Assembly: GCF_018130785.1 (NCBI RefSeq)
Contig: NZ_JAFCJT010000001.1
Coordinates: 1,116,001 to 1,180,000, forward strand
Source of the DNA: Bradyrhizobium liaoningense
Lineage (GTDB): Bacteria > Pseudomonadota > Alphaproteobacteria > Rhizobiales > Xanthobacteraceae
DNA length: 64,000 nt
Reading direction: 5' to 3'
Position 1 is the stretch's first letter. Every line of letters begins with the position of its first letter. Below the pieces are notes generated by a model. That model made no database searches. It saw nothing but the letters and a program-made list of their open reading frames with translations, and was not told where the DNA came from. Position numbers and translations under genes: made by a program. This document shows positions 34,272 to 46,342 of the stretch, piece after piece.

Positions 34272-35873
34272 ATGTCAGTCGGACGAAGTCTGTTTGCGGC
34301 GACGCTCGCCGGTGCGCTTGCGTTGGCGGTCTCGCCGGCATCGAGCCAGACGCTGCGCTATGCCAACCAGGGTGAGCTCAAATCGCTCGACCCCTACACG
34401 CTCAACGAGTCGACCACCCACGCGCATCTCGGCCATGTGTATGAGGGCCTCGTTACGCGCGACAAGAACCTGAAGATCATCCCGGCGCTCGCCGAAAGCT
34501 GGGAGACGCCGGAGCCGACGCGCTGGCGCTTTCATCTGCGCAAGGGCGTGAAATTCCACAATGGCGACCCCTTCACCGCGGATGACGTGGTGTTCTCGGC
34601 CGAGCGCGTGCGGGCCAAAGGCTCGAACCTGCTGAGCCGAATTCCGGCCGACGCCAAGGTCGTCAAGGTCGACGATTACACCGTCGACTTCATCCTCACC
34701 GCGCCCAATCCTATTCTGACGGCGCTGTGGGCGACCTGGTACATCATGGACAAGAAATGGGCAGAGGCGAACGATGCGGTGGCACCGACGCCGGCCGCCG
34801 CCACGACGCCGAGCTACGCCTCGCTCCACGAAAACGGCACCGGCCCCTTCATGATCGAGAGCCATCAGCCGGGCGTGAAGACCGTCTTCAAGGCCAATCC
34901 GAACTGGTGGCGCAAGCCAGAACATAATCTGAAGGAGATCATCTTCACGCCGATCGCATCGGAGGCCACGCGCGTCGCGGCCCTGCTGTCGGGCGAGGTG
35001 GACGTGATCGAACCGGTTCCGGTCCAGGACATCCAGCGCGTCAATTCGAGCCCGAACGCCACCGTGCTGACGGGACCTGAACTGCGCACCATCTTCGTCG
35101 GCATGGACCAGTCGCGCGACGAGCTGCTGTACTCGAACATCAAAGGCAAGAACCCGTTCAAGGACATCCGCGTCCGCGAAGCCGTCTACAAGACGATCGA
35201 CGTCGACCTAATCAAGAACCGCGTCATGCGCAGCCTCTCGACACCGTCCGCGTTGATGATCGCACCGGAGCTCTATCCGCTGTCGAAGGACTTCACCCGG
35301 CCAAAGCCCGATGCCGAGGCCGCCAAGAAGCTCCTGGCGGAAGCAGGCTATGCCGACGGCTTCGAGGTGACAATGGACTGCCCGAACGATCGCTACGTCA
35401 ATGACGCCGCGATCTGCCAGGCTATCGTCGGCATGCTCGCCCGCATCAACATCAAGGTGAACCTGCTGGCGCAGCCCAAGGCGCAATACTTCGCCAAGGT
35501 GCTGAAGCCCGGTGGCTACAAGACCTCGTTCTTCATGCTGGGCTGGACCCCTGACACGCTGGACTCCCACAACGTGATGCACGACATCATGGGGTGCCGC
35601 GAAGATCCCAAGGATCCCAACCGCGGCGAAGCCAATCTCGCCGGCTACTGCAACAAGCAGTTCGACGAGCTCGCCGACAAGGTGCTCCTGGAGCCTGATA
35701 CGACTAAGCGCGATCAGTTGATCAAGCAGGCCTATGAGCTCGCGATCAAGGACTACGCTTACGTTCCGCTGCATCAGCAGGCGCTCGCCTGGGGCGTGTC
35801 GAAGAAGGTGAAACTGACCCAGCGCGCCGACAACCAGGTCCTGCTCTATTGGGCGACCAAACAGGACGAGTAG
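34272..35873 (+). CDS. Dpp/Opp-type peptide ABC transporter substrate-binding protein (system 1)
   Basis: 533-residue family 5 solute-binding protein. Residues 1 to about 25 form a signal peptide (MSVGRSLFAATLAGALALA...). The mature region has the family motifs LKSLDPYTLNESTTHAHLGH, LAESWETPEPTRWRFHLRKG and VKFHNGDPFTADDVVFS. The ATG at 34272 follows GGAGAGGG; the upstream in-frame extension is non-coding in character. It captures oligopeptides or related ligands in the periplasm for the permeases encoded next. A strong hairpin separates it from the permease genes, favouring excess binding-protein mRNA. Confidence 0.93.
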   Translation: MSVGRSLFAATLAGALALAVSPASSQTLRYANQGELKSLDPYTLNESTTHAHLGHVYEGLVTRDKNLKIIPALAESWETPEPTRWRFHLRKGVKFHNGDPFTADDVVFSAERVRAKGSNLLSRIPADAKVVKVDDYTVDFILTAPNPILTALWATWYIMDKKWAEANDAVAPTPAAATTPSYASLHENGTGPFMIESHQPGVKTVFKANPNWWRKPEHNLKEIIFTPIASEATRVAALLSGEVDVIEPVPVQDIQRVNSSPNATVLTGPELRTIFVGMDQSRDELLYSNIKGKNPFKDIRVREAVYKTIDVDLIKNRVMRSLSTPSALMIAPELYPLSKDFTRPKPDAEAAKKLLAEAGYADGFEVTMDCPNDRYVNDAAICQAIVGMLARINIKVNLLAQPKAQYFAKVLKPGGYKTSFFMLGWTPDTLDSHNVMHDIMGCREDPKDPNRGEANLAGYCNKQFDELADKVLLEPDTTKRDQLIKQAYELAIKDYAYVPLHQQALAWGVSKKVKLTQRADNQVLLYWATKQDE

Positions 35874-35890
35874 GTTGTTGAGAAGTTGCG

Positions 35891-35920
35891 AAGTCCCGGA
35901 AGCCAAGGCTTCCGGGACTT
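35891..35920 (+). terminator. Intra-operon hairpin / attenuator after binding protein
   Basis: AAGTCCCGGAAGC-CAAG-GCTTCCGGGACTT is a perfect 13-bp stem with a 4-base loop, 17 bases after the binding-protein stop, followed by GTTGTTT. Such structures between binding protein and permease genes partly terminate transcription or protect the upstream mRNA, giving higher binding-protein levels. Confidence 0.8.
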
Positions 35921-35975
35921 GTTGTTTAGGGCTAACGCGATGATGCGTGCCGCTGAAGAGATGTGAAAGGAACAG

Positions 35976-36956
35976 ATGCTCGCTTTCACACTGCGCCGGG
36001 CAATCCAGGCCATCGGTGTCATGATCGCCGTCGGGATCATCGCGTTCTCGATGTTCCGCTTCGCCGGCGATCCCGTGAACCAGATGGTCGGGATGGATAC
36101 CTCCGGCGCCGAACGCGCTGCGATCCGCAAGTCGCTCGGCCTCGACGATCCCGTGCTCGTGCAGTTCGGCCGCTATATCGGTAACGCCGCGCAGTTCAAG
36201 TTCGGCGTGTCGTACCAGTTCCGCCTGCCCGTCACCAACCTGCTGATCGAGCGGATGCCGGCGACGCTGGAGCTCGCCATCGTTGCCACCATCTTCGCCA
36301 TGGTCAGCGGCATCCTGATGGGCGTCTATTCCGCGCTGCGCCGCGACAGCTGGCTCGCGCATGTCTTCCAGGCCGTCTCGCTGATCGGCATTTCGCTGCC
36401 AACCTTCCTGATCGGCATCCTCCTGATCTACCTGTTCTCCGTGACCCTCGGCTGGCTGCCGTCCTTCGGACGCGGCGATGTCGTTCGCATCGGCTGGTGG
36501 ACCACGGGCTTGCTGACACTGTCGGGCCTGAAGGCACTGATCATGCCCGCGATCACGCTCGGCCTGTTTCAGATGACGCTGATCATGCGTCTCGTCCGCG
36601 CCGAGATGCTGGAAGTGATGCGCACCGACTATATCCGCTTCGCCCGCGCCCGTGGCCTGACCACCCGCGCCATCCATTTCGGCCACGCCCTGCGCAACAC
36701 GCTGGTTCCCGTGATCACCGTGGCCGGCCTGCAATTTGGCTCGGTAATTGCATTCGCGATCATCACCGAAACCGTGTTCCAGTGGCCAGGCATGGGCCTC
36801 CTGTTCGTGCAGGCCGTTCAGAACGTCGATATCCCGATCATGGCGGCCTATCTGATGATGGTGTCCCTGATCTTCGTCACCATCAATCTCGTGGTTGATA
36901 TCCTCTACACCATCGTCGATCCGCGGCTGCGCTCGACGGTCAGCCGGGCGCATTAG
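35976..36956 (+). CDS. Peptide ABC transporter permease DppB-like (system 1)
   Basis: 326-residue inner-membrane permease with about six transmembrane segments. The cytoplasmic coupling (EAA) loop is visible as DYIRFARARGL, and the N-terminus LRRAIQAIGVMIAVGIIAF is typical of DppB/OppB. Start ATG 35976 is preceded by AAAGGA. It forms the heterodimeric channel with the next gene, which starts 2 bases after its stop. Confidence 0.94.
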   Translation: MLAFTLRRAIQAIGVMIAVGIIAFSMFRFAGDPVNQMVGMDTSGAERAAIRKSLGLDDPVLVQFGRYIGNAAQFKFGVSYQFRLPVTNLLIERMPATLELAIVATIFAMVSGILMGVYSALRRDSWLAHVFQAVSLIGISLPTFLIGILLIYLFSVTLGWLPSFGRGDVVRIGWWTTGLLTLSGLKALIMPAITLGLFQMTLIMRLVRAEMLEVMRTDYIRFARARGLTTRAIHFGHALRNTLVPVITVAGLQFGSVIAFAIITETVFQWPGMGLLFVQAVQNVDIPIMAAYLMMVSLIFVTINLVVDILYTIVDPRLRSTVSRAH

Positions 36957-36958
36957 AG

Positions 36959-37924
36959 ATGAGCGACGCCGTCGTTCCGCACAAAGTCGAAGGCCGCGGC
37001 GCGCACGCTGCGCCGGGCTGGTTCAAACGCGCGCTCGACAGCGATCTGTTCTACTCGTTCCGCCGCTCCAAGATCACCATGGTCGCGGCTGCGGTGACGC
37101 TGCTGTTCTTCCTGCTCGCGATCTTCGCCTCATTGCTGTCGGTGCAGAACCCGTTCGACCCGGCGCAGCTTCAACTGATGAATTCGCGTATCTCGCCGCT
37201 GTGGACCGCCGACGGCCAGAGCCCGTTCCTGCTCGGCACCGACGAGCAGGGCCGCGACGTGCTGTCCGCGATTCTCTACGGCATGCGCATCTCGCTCCTG
37301 GTCGGTGTGCTCGGCGTGGTCTTCTCCGGCGCGCTCGGCATCCTGCTTGGGCTCACGGCCGGCTATTTCGGCGGTGCCGTCGACGGCCTGATCATGCGCA
37401 TCGCCGACGTGCAGCTCTCCTTTCCGGCGATCCTGATCGCGCTCCTGATCAACGGCATCGCCAAATCGGTGTTCGGCAACAAGCTCGACGAGATGAGCAT
37501 GCTGGGCGTGCTGGTGTTCGCGATCGGCCTGAGCTTCTGGGTCCAGTACGCCCGCACGGTGCGCGGCTCGGTGATGGTCGAGAAGAACAAGGACTATGTC
37601 GCCGCGGCGCAGCTGATCGGCCTGCCTGCCCCCGTGATCATGCTGCGCCACGTGCTGCCGAACACGATGGGCCCGATCCTGGTCATCGCCACCATCAACC
37701 TCGCCCTCGCGATCATCACCGAAGCGACGCTGTCGTTCCTCGGCTCCGGCATGCCCGAGACCATGCCCTCGCTGGGTACGCTGATCCGCATCGGCAACAA
37801 TTATCTGTTCGCGGGCGAATGGTGGATCGTCGCCTTCCCCGGCATCGCGCTCGCTGTCCTGATCCTCTCCATCAACCTGCTCGGCGACTGGCTGCGCGAC
37901 GCGCTGAACCCGAAGCTTCGATGA
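36959..37924 (+). CDS. Peptide ABC transporter permease DppC-like (system 1)
   Basis: 321-residue permease of the DppC/OppC type, with an N-terminal cytoplasmic segment before the first helix, LGTDEQGRDVLSAILYGMRIS (the GTDxxGRD motif diagnostic of DppC), and the EAA loop DYVAAAQLIGLPA. It pairs with the preceding permease. Spacing of 2 bases on one side and 13 on the other supports an operon. Confidence 0.94.
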   Translation: MSDAVVPHKVEGRGAHAAPGWFKRALDSDLFYSFRRSKITMVAAAVTLLFFLLAIFASLLSVQNPFDPAQLQLMNSRISPLWTADGQSPFLLGTDEQGRDVLSAILYGMRISLLVGVLGVVFSGALGILLGLTAGYFGGAVDGLIMRIADVQLSFPAILIALLINGIAKSVFGNKLDEMSMLGVLVFAIGLSFWVQYARTVRGSVMVEKNKDYVAAAQLIGLPAPVIMLRHVLPNTMGPILVIATINLALAIITEATLSFLGSGMPETMPSLGTLIRIGNNYLFAGEWWIVAFPGIALAVLILSINLLGDWLRDALNPKLR

Positions 37925-37937
37925 GTATGGGCCGTCC

Positions 37938-38924
37938 ATGACCGAATCCATTCTCTCCGTGCGCAATCTTCAGGTCGAGTTCGCCTCCCGCCGCGGCACG
38001 CTGCGCGCGATCGACGGCGTCTCCTTCGACATCGCCAAGGGCGAGGTGCTCGGCGTGGTCGGCGAATCCGGCGCCGGCAAGTCCGTCACCGGCCTGTCGG
38101 TGATCGGCTTGATCGATCCGCCCGGCCGCATTGCCGGCGGCGAGATTCATCTCGCCGGCCTGCGCATCGACAATCTGCCGGCCGAGGAGATGCGCCGCAT
38201 CCGGGGAAAACGGATCGGCATGATCTTCCAGGATCCCCTCACCTCGCTCAATCCGCTCTACCGCGTCGGCGACCAGATCATCGAGACGATCAGAACCCAC
38301 CTGAGCCTGTCCGAGACGGCCGCCCGCCGCCGCGCCATCGACCTGCTCGCCGAGGTCGGCATTCCCGCGCCGGAAAAACGCATCGACGGCTATCCCCACG
38401 AATTCTCCGGCGGCATGCGTCAGCGCGTGGTGATTGCGCTGGCGATCTGCGCCGAGCCCGAGCTGATCATCGCGGACGAGCCCACCACCGCGCTCGACGT
38501 GTCCGTGCAGGCGCAGATCATCTCGCTGATCAAGCGGCTTGGGCGCGATCACGGCACCGCCGTGATGCTGGTGACCCACGATATGGGCGTGATCGCGGAG
38601 ACCTCCGACCGCGTCGCCGTGATGTATGCCGGCCGCGTCGCGGAGATCGGTCCGGTACAGGACGTCGTGAGAAACCCGCTGCACCCCTACGCCAAGGGCC
38701 TGATGGGCGCGATCCCGACGCTCGCCGGCGACGACAAGCGCCTGGTGCAGATCCCCGGCTCGATGCCGCGCCTGTCGGCGATCCCGCGCGGCTGCTCATT
38801 CAATCCGCGCTGCGCCTTCGCCTTCGATCGCTGCCGGGTTGAACGGCCGGAGCCGCTATCGCGCGGCACACAATCCGTTGCCTGCCATCTCTACGATACC
38901 GTGCCGGCGGAGAGCGCGGCATGA
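37938..38924 (+). CDS. Peptide ABC transporter ATPase DppD-like (system 1)
   Basis: 328-residue ATPase. Walker A is GESGAGKS at 42-49, the signature is FSGGMRQRV, and Walker B is [13 protein letters not shown]. The C-terminal oligopeptide-specific extension with cysteines ([16 protein letters not shown]), seen in Dpp/Opp ATPases that can bind a [4Fe-4S] cluster, is present. It energises the permease pair with the next ATPase, overlapping it by 4 bases. Confidence 0.95.
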   Translation: MTESILSVRNLQVEFASRRGTLRAIDGVSFDIAKGEVLGVVGESGAGKSVTGLSVIGLIDPPGRIAGGEIHLAGLRIDNLPAEEMRRIRGKRIGMIFQDPLTSLNPLYRVGDQIIETIRTHLSLSETAARRRAIDLLAEVGIPAPEKRIDGYPHEFSGGMRQRVVIALAICAEPELIIADEPTTALDVSVQAQIISLIKRLGRDHGTAVMLVTHDMGVIAETSDRVAVMYAGRVAEIGPVQDVVRNPLHPYAKGLMGAIPTLAGDDKRLVQIPGSMPRLSAIPRGCSFNPRCAFAFDRCRVERPEPLSRGTQSVACHLYDTVPAESAA

Positions 38925-39910
38925 GCAACGCCTTCGTCCAGGCCACAAACCTGCGCCGCGTCTTCGACGTCTCAAAACCCTGGCTCAACCGCGTGCTGGA
39001 AGGCGGGCATCTCGAATATCTCAAGGCTGTCGATCACGTCACCTTCGATATCAGGAAGGGCGAGACGTTTGCGCTGGTCGGCGAGTCCGGCTCGGGCAAG
39101 ACCACGGTGGCGCGGATGGTCGTCGGCCTGTTGCCGCCAAGCTCCGGCGACGTGCTGATCGACGGCGTCTCGATGACCGATCCGCGGCAGGCGCCGGCAC
39201 GGCGAAGGCTGCGTCGCCGCATCCAGATGATCTTCCAGGATCCCTATGCGAGCCTCAACCCGCGCTTCCGTGTCGATGCCATCATCTCCGAGCCGATCCG
39301 CGCTTTCGACCTGATCCAGGGCGAGCGCGACATTCAGGGACGCGTCGGCGAGCTGCTCAGCCTCGTCGGCCTCCATCCCGACGACCGGCTGAAGTTTCCA
39401 CATGAATTCTCCGGCGGCCAGCGCCAGCGCATCGCGATCGCCCGGGCGCTCGCCTCCGACGCCGAGTTCATCGTCTGCGACGAGCCGACCTCGGCGCTCG
39501 ACGTCTCCGTGCAGGCGCAGATCCTCAACCTGATGCGCGACCTCCAGGACAAGTTCGGCCTGACCTACATGTTCATCAGCCACAACCTCGCCGTGGTCCG
39601 CCACATGGCGAGCCGCGTCGGCGTGATGTATCTTGGCCGCATCGTCGAGATCGCGGAGGGGCGCGAGCTGTTCGCGCGTCCCCGCATGCCCTACACCAAG
39701 ATGCTGCTGGGAGCGGTGCCTGATCTCGCCATGAGCGGCCGCCAGCGCATTCCCGTGAAGGGCGAGATTCCGAACCCGATCAATCCGCCGCCCGGCTGCG
39801 CCTTCAATCCGCGCTGCCCGCTGGCATTCGATCTCTGCCGCAAGGAAGCCCCGGAACTGATCGACGGCGTCGCCTGCCACGCGGTGAACACCGCGCCGGT
39901 CCCGGCGTGA
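38921..39910 (+). CDS. Peptide ABC transporter ATPase DppF-like (system 1)
   Basis: 329-residue ATPase with Walker A GESGSGKT, signature FSGGQRQRI, Walker B FIVCDEPTSALDV and the C-terminal PPGCAFNPRCPLAFDLC extension. The N-terminal FDVSKPWLNRVLEGGHLEYL insertion before the core is typical of DppF-type subunits. The ATGA overlap with DppD indicates coupled translation and equimolar synthesis. The following gamma-glutamyltransferase gene begins 87 bases later. Confidence 0.95.
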   Translation: MSNAFVQATNLRRVFDVSKPWLNRVLEGGHLEYLKAVDHVTFDIRKGETFALVGESGSGKTTVARMVVGLLPPSSGDVLIDGVSMTDPRQAPARRRLRRRIQMIFQDPYASLNPRFRVDAIISEPIRAFDLIQGERDIQGRVGELLSLVGLHPDDRLKFPHEFSGGQRQRIAIARALASDAEFIVCDEPTSALDVSVQAQILNLMRDLQDKFGLTYMFISHNLAVVRHMASRVGVMYLGRIVEIAEGRELFARPRMPYTKMLLGAVPDLAMSGRQRIPVKGEIPNPINPPPGCAFNPRCPLAFDLCRKEAPELIDGVACHAVNTAPVPA

Positions 39911-39997
39911 CGCGCGCGTGCCATGCGGTCCACGCATTGGCGGCACGGCATCGCCTGTGATCAATTGCGCGCGCGACAAATAAGGTAGCGAAATCCC

Positions 39998-41803
39998 ATG
40001 GCCAGCAACGTCAATCCCGATCCTTTCACGACTCGCCCCGAGATCGAGGGCACGTTCGGGGTCGTCGCCACCACACACTGGATCGCGACTGCGGTCGGCA
40101 TGGCCATCCTGGAAAAGGGCGGCAATGCCTTCGACGCCGGCGTCGCCACGGCGTTCACGCTCCAGATCGTGGAACCGCATTTGAACGGCCCGGGCGGAGA
40201 CGTGCCCATCATCGTGCATGACGTCAAACGCGCACGCACCGAGGTGATCTGCGGCCAGGGCCCGGCGCCGGCGCGCGCCACCATCGCGCACTACAAGAGC
40301 GAAGGCCTCGACATGGTGCCGGGCACCGGCCTGCTCGCAGCCTGCGTCCCCGGCACGTTCGAATCCTGGATGATGCTGCTACGCGACTACGGCACGATGC
40401 GCGTGCGCGACGTGCTGGAGCCGGCGATCTCCTACGCGCGCGACGGCTATCCGCTTGTCGAGCGCGCCAGCGCCACGATCCAGACCGTCGAGCAGCTGTT
40501 CCGCAAGCATTGGCCGACGTCGGCCGCGGTCTATCTGCCCAATGGCGAAGTTCCGAAGCCCGGCACGCTCTTCACCAACAAGACGCTGGCTGCGACCTAC
40601 GCCCGCATTCTCAGCGAGGCCGAGAGCGGCGGCGGTGGCCGCGACGCCGAGATCGAGCGCGCGCGAAAGGCCTGGTCGCAAGGTTTCGTTGCGGAAGCCA
40701 TTGACAAGTTCTGCCGCACCCAGGAGGTGATGGATGTCAGCGGCTCGCCGCATCGCGGCGTGCTCTCGGCCGACGACATGGCGCGCTGGCAGCCGACGAT
40801 CGAGGCACCGCTCACCTACGACTATGGCCGCTACACCGTCTGCAAGGCCGGCGTCTGGAGCCAGGGTCCGGTGACGCTCCAGCAGCTCGCGCTGCTCAAG
40901 GGCTTTGCGCTCGACGGGCTCGATCCGACCGGGCCGGAATTCATCCACCTCCAGATCGAATGCGCCAAGCTCGCCTTCGCCGACCGCGAGAAATTCTACG
41001 GCGATCCCAAGTTCAGCGAGATCCCGATCGCGACGCTGCTGTCGGACGCCTATAACGACGAACGCCGCAAGCTGGTGACCGAGAAAGCTTCGCTCGACCT
41101 TCGGCCCGGCACGGTCGAGGGTCTTGGCGGTGTGGTCAAACTGCGCCGCGCCGAAGGACAGCGCGAGGCCGTCGGCGCACTCGGCGCCGGTGAACCAACC
41201 GTAGGCCGCTTCGGCGAGGTGCGCGGCGACACCGTGCATTTCGACATCATCGACAAGGCCGGCAACATGGTGTCGTCGACGCCGTCGGGCGGCTGGCTGC
41301 AATCCTCGCCGATCATTCCCGAGCTCGGTTTTTGCCTCGGCAGCCGCGCACAAATGTTCGATCTGGAGGAGAACCAGCCGAGTTCGCTCGCGCCGGGCAA
41401 GCGGCCGCGCACGACGCTGTCCCCCACTATGGCGCTACGCGACGGCGAGCCGTATCTGGCCTGGGGCTCGCCCGGCGGCGACCAGCAGGATCAGTGGATC
41501 ACGCAGTTCTTCCTGCGCCACGTCCATTGCAACCTCAATCTCCAGGAAGCGATCGACGCGCCGGCCTGGCACTCCGAGCATTTCCCGATCTCGTTCTGGC
41601 CGCGCACAGCGCGTCCAGGCGTGCTGGTGGTCGAGAACCGCGTGCCGAAGGCGACGATCGAGAACCTTCGCGAGCGCGGACATATCGTAGAGGTCGGCCC
41701 CGACTGGTCGGAAGGCCGCCTCACCGCCGCCTCGCGCGTCGGGGTGCGCCGGCGCGCCGCGGCCAATCCGCGGGGCATGCAGGGTTACGCCGCAGGACGC
41801 TGA
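39998..41803 (+). CDS. Gamma-glutamyltransferase family protein, no signal peptide
   Basis: 601-residue Ntn-hydrolase. The autocleavage nucleophile is best assigned to Thr412 in RGDTVHFDIIDKAGN (family consensus T-T-H-F), and GGNAFDAGVATAFTLQIVEPH near the N-terminus and LSPTMALRDGEPYLAWGSPGG downstream are family blocks. Classical GGT is periplasmic; here MASNVNPDPF is not a signal peptide, so cleavage of gamma-glutamyl bonds would be cytoplasmic, after import. It is flanked by two peptide ABC transporters and followed by a DUF1028 gene 10 bases later. Glutathione or other gamma-glutamyl peptides are reasonable substrates. Confidence 0.9.
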   Translation: MASNVNPDPFTTRPEIEGTFGVVATTHWIATAVGMAILEKGGNAFDAGVATAFTLQIVEPHLNGPGGDVPIIVHDVKRARTEVICGQGPAPARATIAHYKSEGLDMVPGTGLLAACVPGTFESWMMLLRDYGTMRVRDVLEPAISYARDGYPLVERASATIQTVEQLFRKHWPTSAAVYLPNGEVPKPGTLFTNKTLAATYARILSEAESGGGGRDAEIERARKAWSQGFVAEAIDKFCRTQEVMDVSGSPHRGVLSADDMARWQPTIEAPLTYDYGRYTVCKAGVWSQGPVTLQQLALLKGFALDGLDPTGPEFIHLQIECAKLAFADREKFYGDPKFSEIPIATLLSDAYNDERRKLVTEKASLDLRPGTVEGLGGVVKLRRAEGQREAVGALGAGEPTVGRFGEVRGDTVHFDIIDKAGNMVSSTPSGGWLQSSPIIPELGFCLGSRAQMFDLEENQPSSLAPGKRPRTTLSPTMALRDGEPYLAWGSPGGDQQDQWITQFFLRHVHCNLNLQEAIDAPAWHSEHFPISFWPRTARPGVLVVENRVPKATIENLRERGHIVEVGPDWSEGRLTAASRVGVRRRAAANPRGMQGYAAGR

Positions 41804-41813
41804 TAGGCAGCAC

Positions 41814-42520
41814 ATGACCTGGTCGATCATCGCGCGAGATCCTGCCACCGGCCAATTCGGCATCGCGGTAGCGACCCGTTTCTTCGCCGTCGGCGCGCGC
41901 GTGCCTTACATCGCGGCCGGTCTTGGCGCCATCGCAACCCAGGCCTTCGTCAATCCCTATTACGGCATCGACGGCATCAAGCTGCTGCGCGAGGGCCTGA
42001 ACGCGCATGACGTTCTCGCCACCCTGCTCGCGACCGACGACGGCCGCGCGAGCCGCCAGATCCACATCATGGACGCGAGCGGCGCGATCGCCGCGCATAC
42101 CGGGCGCGACTGCGTCGACTGGTGCGGACACATCGCCGGCAGCGGCTTCTCGATCGCCGGCAACATGCTGGCCGGCGCCGACGTGCTCGACGAGACCGCG
42201 AAGACCTATATCGCCAATGACAGCCTGCCCTTCCCGCGCCGCCTGCTTGCCGCCATGCGCGCAGGCGAAGCCGCCGGCGGCGACAAGCGCGGCAAGCAAT
42301 CCGCGGCGCTCTTGATCCACGGCGAGGAAGAATGGCCGGCGCTGGACATTCGCGCCGATGATCATCCCGATCCGCTGGACGAGCTCGAACGGCTGGAGCG
42401 CGTCAGTCAGGAACTCTGGGTGCATTTCCGCTCCTCCATGCCGACGCGGCAGAACCCGGCAGGCAACACCCATCGCAGCGTCATCGACGCCAGCATCGCT
42501 GCGAGCCGAGCAAGGCAATC

Positions 42521-42524
<4 letters not shown>
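41814..42524 (+). CDS. DUF1028 family protein (Ntn-hydrolase-like)
   Basis: 236 residues opening MTWSIIARDPATGQFGIAVAT, the DUF1028 signature, with GIGAIATQAF-like (LGAIATQAFVNPYYG) and GFSIAGNMLAG blocks. DUF1028 proteins resemble Ntn-hydrolases and often lie next to gamma-glutamyltransferases and peptide transporters, but their reaction is not established. The gene begins 10 bases after the GGT-like gene and overlaps the next ATPase by 4 bases, so it is certainly within the operon. Confidence 0.9.
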
Positions 42525-43510
<986 letters not shown>

Positions 43511-43521
43511 TGGCGCTGCTT

Positions 43522-43660
43522 TCTCCTCTCGTGCCCCGGGCGCGGCGCAGCACAAGCGAAGCGCAGCGGTGCGCTGCTGAACCGCGGCCGATGTGGCAGC
43601 GAGCTGGATCCCGGTTCAGCGTCGCAACACTTCGCGTTGCGCCGCACCCGGGACAGGAGA
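43522..43660. repeat. Palindromic intergenic repeat, family A copy 2
   Basis: About 139 bp between the two system-2 ATPase genes. Inverted ends TCTCGTGCCCCGGG / CCCGGGACAGGAGA and internal GCGCAGC and GATCCCGGTTCAGCGTCGCA match copies 1 and 3. It interrupts an otherwise tightly packed operon. Confidence 0.78.
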
Positions 43661-43685
43661 GCAGGATTCGCGGGGAGCAGACACG

Positions 43686-44789
<1,104 letters not shown>

Positions 44790-44812
44790 CCGCAAAATAG
44801 AGGTTGAGAGCG

Positions 44813-46324
44813 ATGAGTTTCATGCGTTTGACAATCCTGGCGTCGGCCCTGCTGACGTCGCTCGTGGGCGCAGCCCAGGCTCAGACCACGCTTCGCATCG
44901 GCATCGCCGAAGACCCCGACATCCTCGATCCCAGCATCGGCCGCACCTATGTCGGCCGCATCGTCTTCTCCGCCTTCTGCGACAAGCTGTTCGACATCGA
45001 CGAGAAGCTCAACATCGTGCCGCAGCTCGCGCTGTCCTACGAGACTTCGGCCGACGGCAAGGAGATGACGATCAAGCTCCGGCCCAACGTCAAATTCCAT
45101 GACGGCGAGCCGCTGGACGCCGAAGCCGCAAAGTTCTCGATCGAGCGGCACATGACGCTGCCGACCTCGTTCCGGAAGTCCGAGCTTGCCAGCGTCGACC
45201 ATGTCGAGGTGGTCGATCCCCTGACCATCAAGCTGGTGCTCAAGACCCCCTACTCGCCGCTGATCGCCCAGCTCACCGACCGCTCCGGCATGATGGTGTC
45301 GCCGAAGGCGGCGAAGGAGGCCGGCGACAAGTTCGGCCTGCATCCGGTCTGCGCCGGCCCCTACAAATTCGTCGAGCGCGTCCAGCAGGACCGCATGGTG
45401 TTCGAGAAGTTCGCCGACTACTGGAACAAGGACAACATCCATATCGACCGCGTCGTGTTCCTGCCGATTGTCGACGCGACGGTGCGGCTCGCGAACCTGA
45501 AGTCGGGCGGGCTCGATCTGATCGAGCGCGTGCTCGCCACCGACATCAAGGACGTGCGCGCCGATTCCCGCCTGGTGCTGTCGACCGCGCCGGAGCTCGG
45601 CTATCTCGGCCTGACCGTCAATATCGGCAACGACAAGACCAAGGGGCCGCTGAGCCAGTCGGCGAAGGTCCGCCAGGCACTTGATCTCTCGATCGACCGC
45701 GAAGCCCTCAACCAGGTCGTCTTCAACGGCGAGTTCACGCCCGGCAACCAGTGGGTCAGCCCGAAGCATCCCTATTACCAGAAGGCATTCCCGGTCCGCG
45801 GCCGCGACATCGCAAAAGCGAAAGCGCTCTTGAAGGAAGCCGGCGTCACCACGCCGGTGACGGTGGATTACATGATCCCCAAGGGCGCGGAGAACGAAGC
45901 CGTGGCCCAGGTCGTCCAGTCGATGGCCGCGGAAGCGGGCTTCGACATCAAGATCCGCGCGGTCGAATTCGCGACGACCTTCAAGCAGGCCCAGGCAGGT
46001 GAGTTCCAGATCTTCCAGATCAACTGGAGCGGCCGCATCGATCCCGACGGCAATTCCTACATCTTCATGCGCAGCAAGGCGCCGCAAAACGACGGCGTGT
46101 ACGCGAACCCCGACGCCGACAAGCTGATGGAAGATGGACGCATGACGTCCAACGTCGAGGAGCGCAAGGCGATCTACGAAAAGCTGACCAAGATCCTGCT
46201 CGACGATTTGCCGATCATCTACATCTACCACCGCACGCTGCTGATCGCGCACACCAAGAAGCTGGATGGCTACAGGCAGATGCCGGACGGGCTGGTGCGG
46301 GTGGTCGGGCTGAAATTCAAGTGA
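44813..46324 (+). CDS. Dpp/Opp-type peptide ABC transporter substrate-binding protein (system 2)
   Basis: 503-residue family 5 binding protein. Signal peptide at 1-23 (MSFMRLTILASALLTSLVGA then AQA), mature start QTTLRIGIAEDPDILDPS. Family motifs LRPNVKFHDGEPLDAEAAKFS and GAENEAVAQVVQSMAAEAG are clear. I use ATG 44813 with GAGG upstream instead of a TTG three codons earlier. The ligand need not be a peptide; family members also bind glutathione, opines or nickel chelates. Confidence 0.93.
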   Translation: MSFMRLTILASALLTSLVGAAQAQTTLRIGIAEDPDILDPSIGRTYVGRIVFSAFCDKLFDIDEKLNIVPQLALSYETSADGKEMTIKLRPNVKFHDGEPLDAEAAKFSIERHMTLPTSFRKSELASVDHVEVVDPLTIKLVLKTPYSPLIAQLTDRSGMMVSPKAAKEAGDKFGLHPVCAGPYKFVERVQQDRMVFEKFADYWNKDNIHIDRVVFLPIVDATVRLANLKSGGLDLIERVLATDIKDVRADSRLVLSTAPELGYLGLTVNIGNDKTKGPLSQSAKVRQALDLSIDREALNQVVFNGEFTPGNQWVSPKHPYYQKAFPVRGRDIAKAKALLKEAGVTTPVTVDYMIPKGAENEAVAQVVQSMAAEAGFDIKIRAVEFATTFKQAQAGEFQIFQINWSGRIDPDGNSYIFMRSKAPQNDGVYANPDADKLMEDGRMTSNVEERKAIYEKLTKILLDDLPIIYIYHRTLLIAHTKKLDGYRQMPDGLVRVVGLKFK

Positions 46325-46342
46325 CGAACGTCGAGATGATTG

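Noticed and set aside
35208..36953. 581-codon open frame on the minus strand across binding protein and permease
   Set aside because: His/Asp/Gln-rich shadow spanning two unrelated genes and the hairpin between them.
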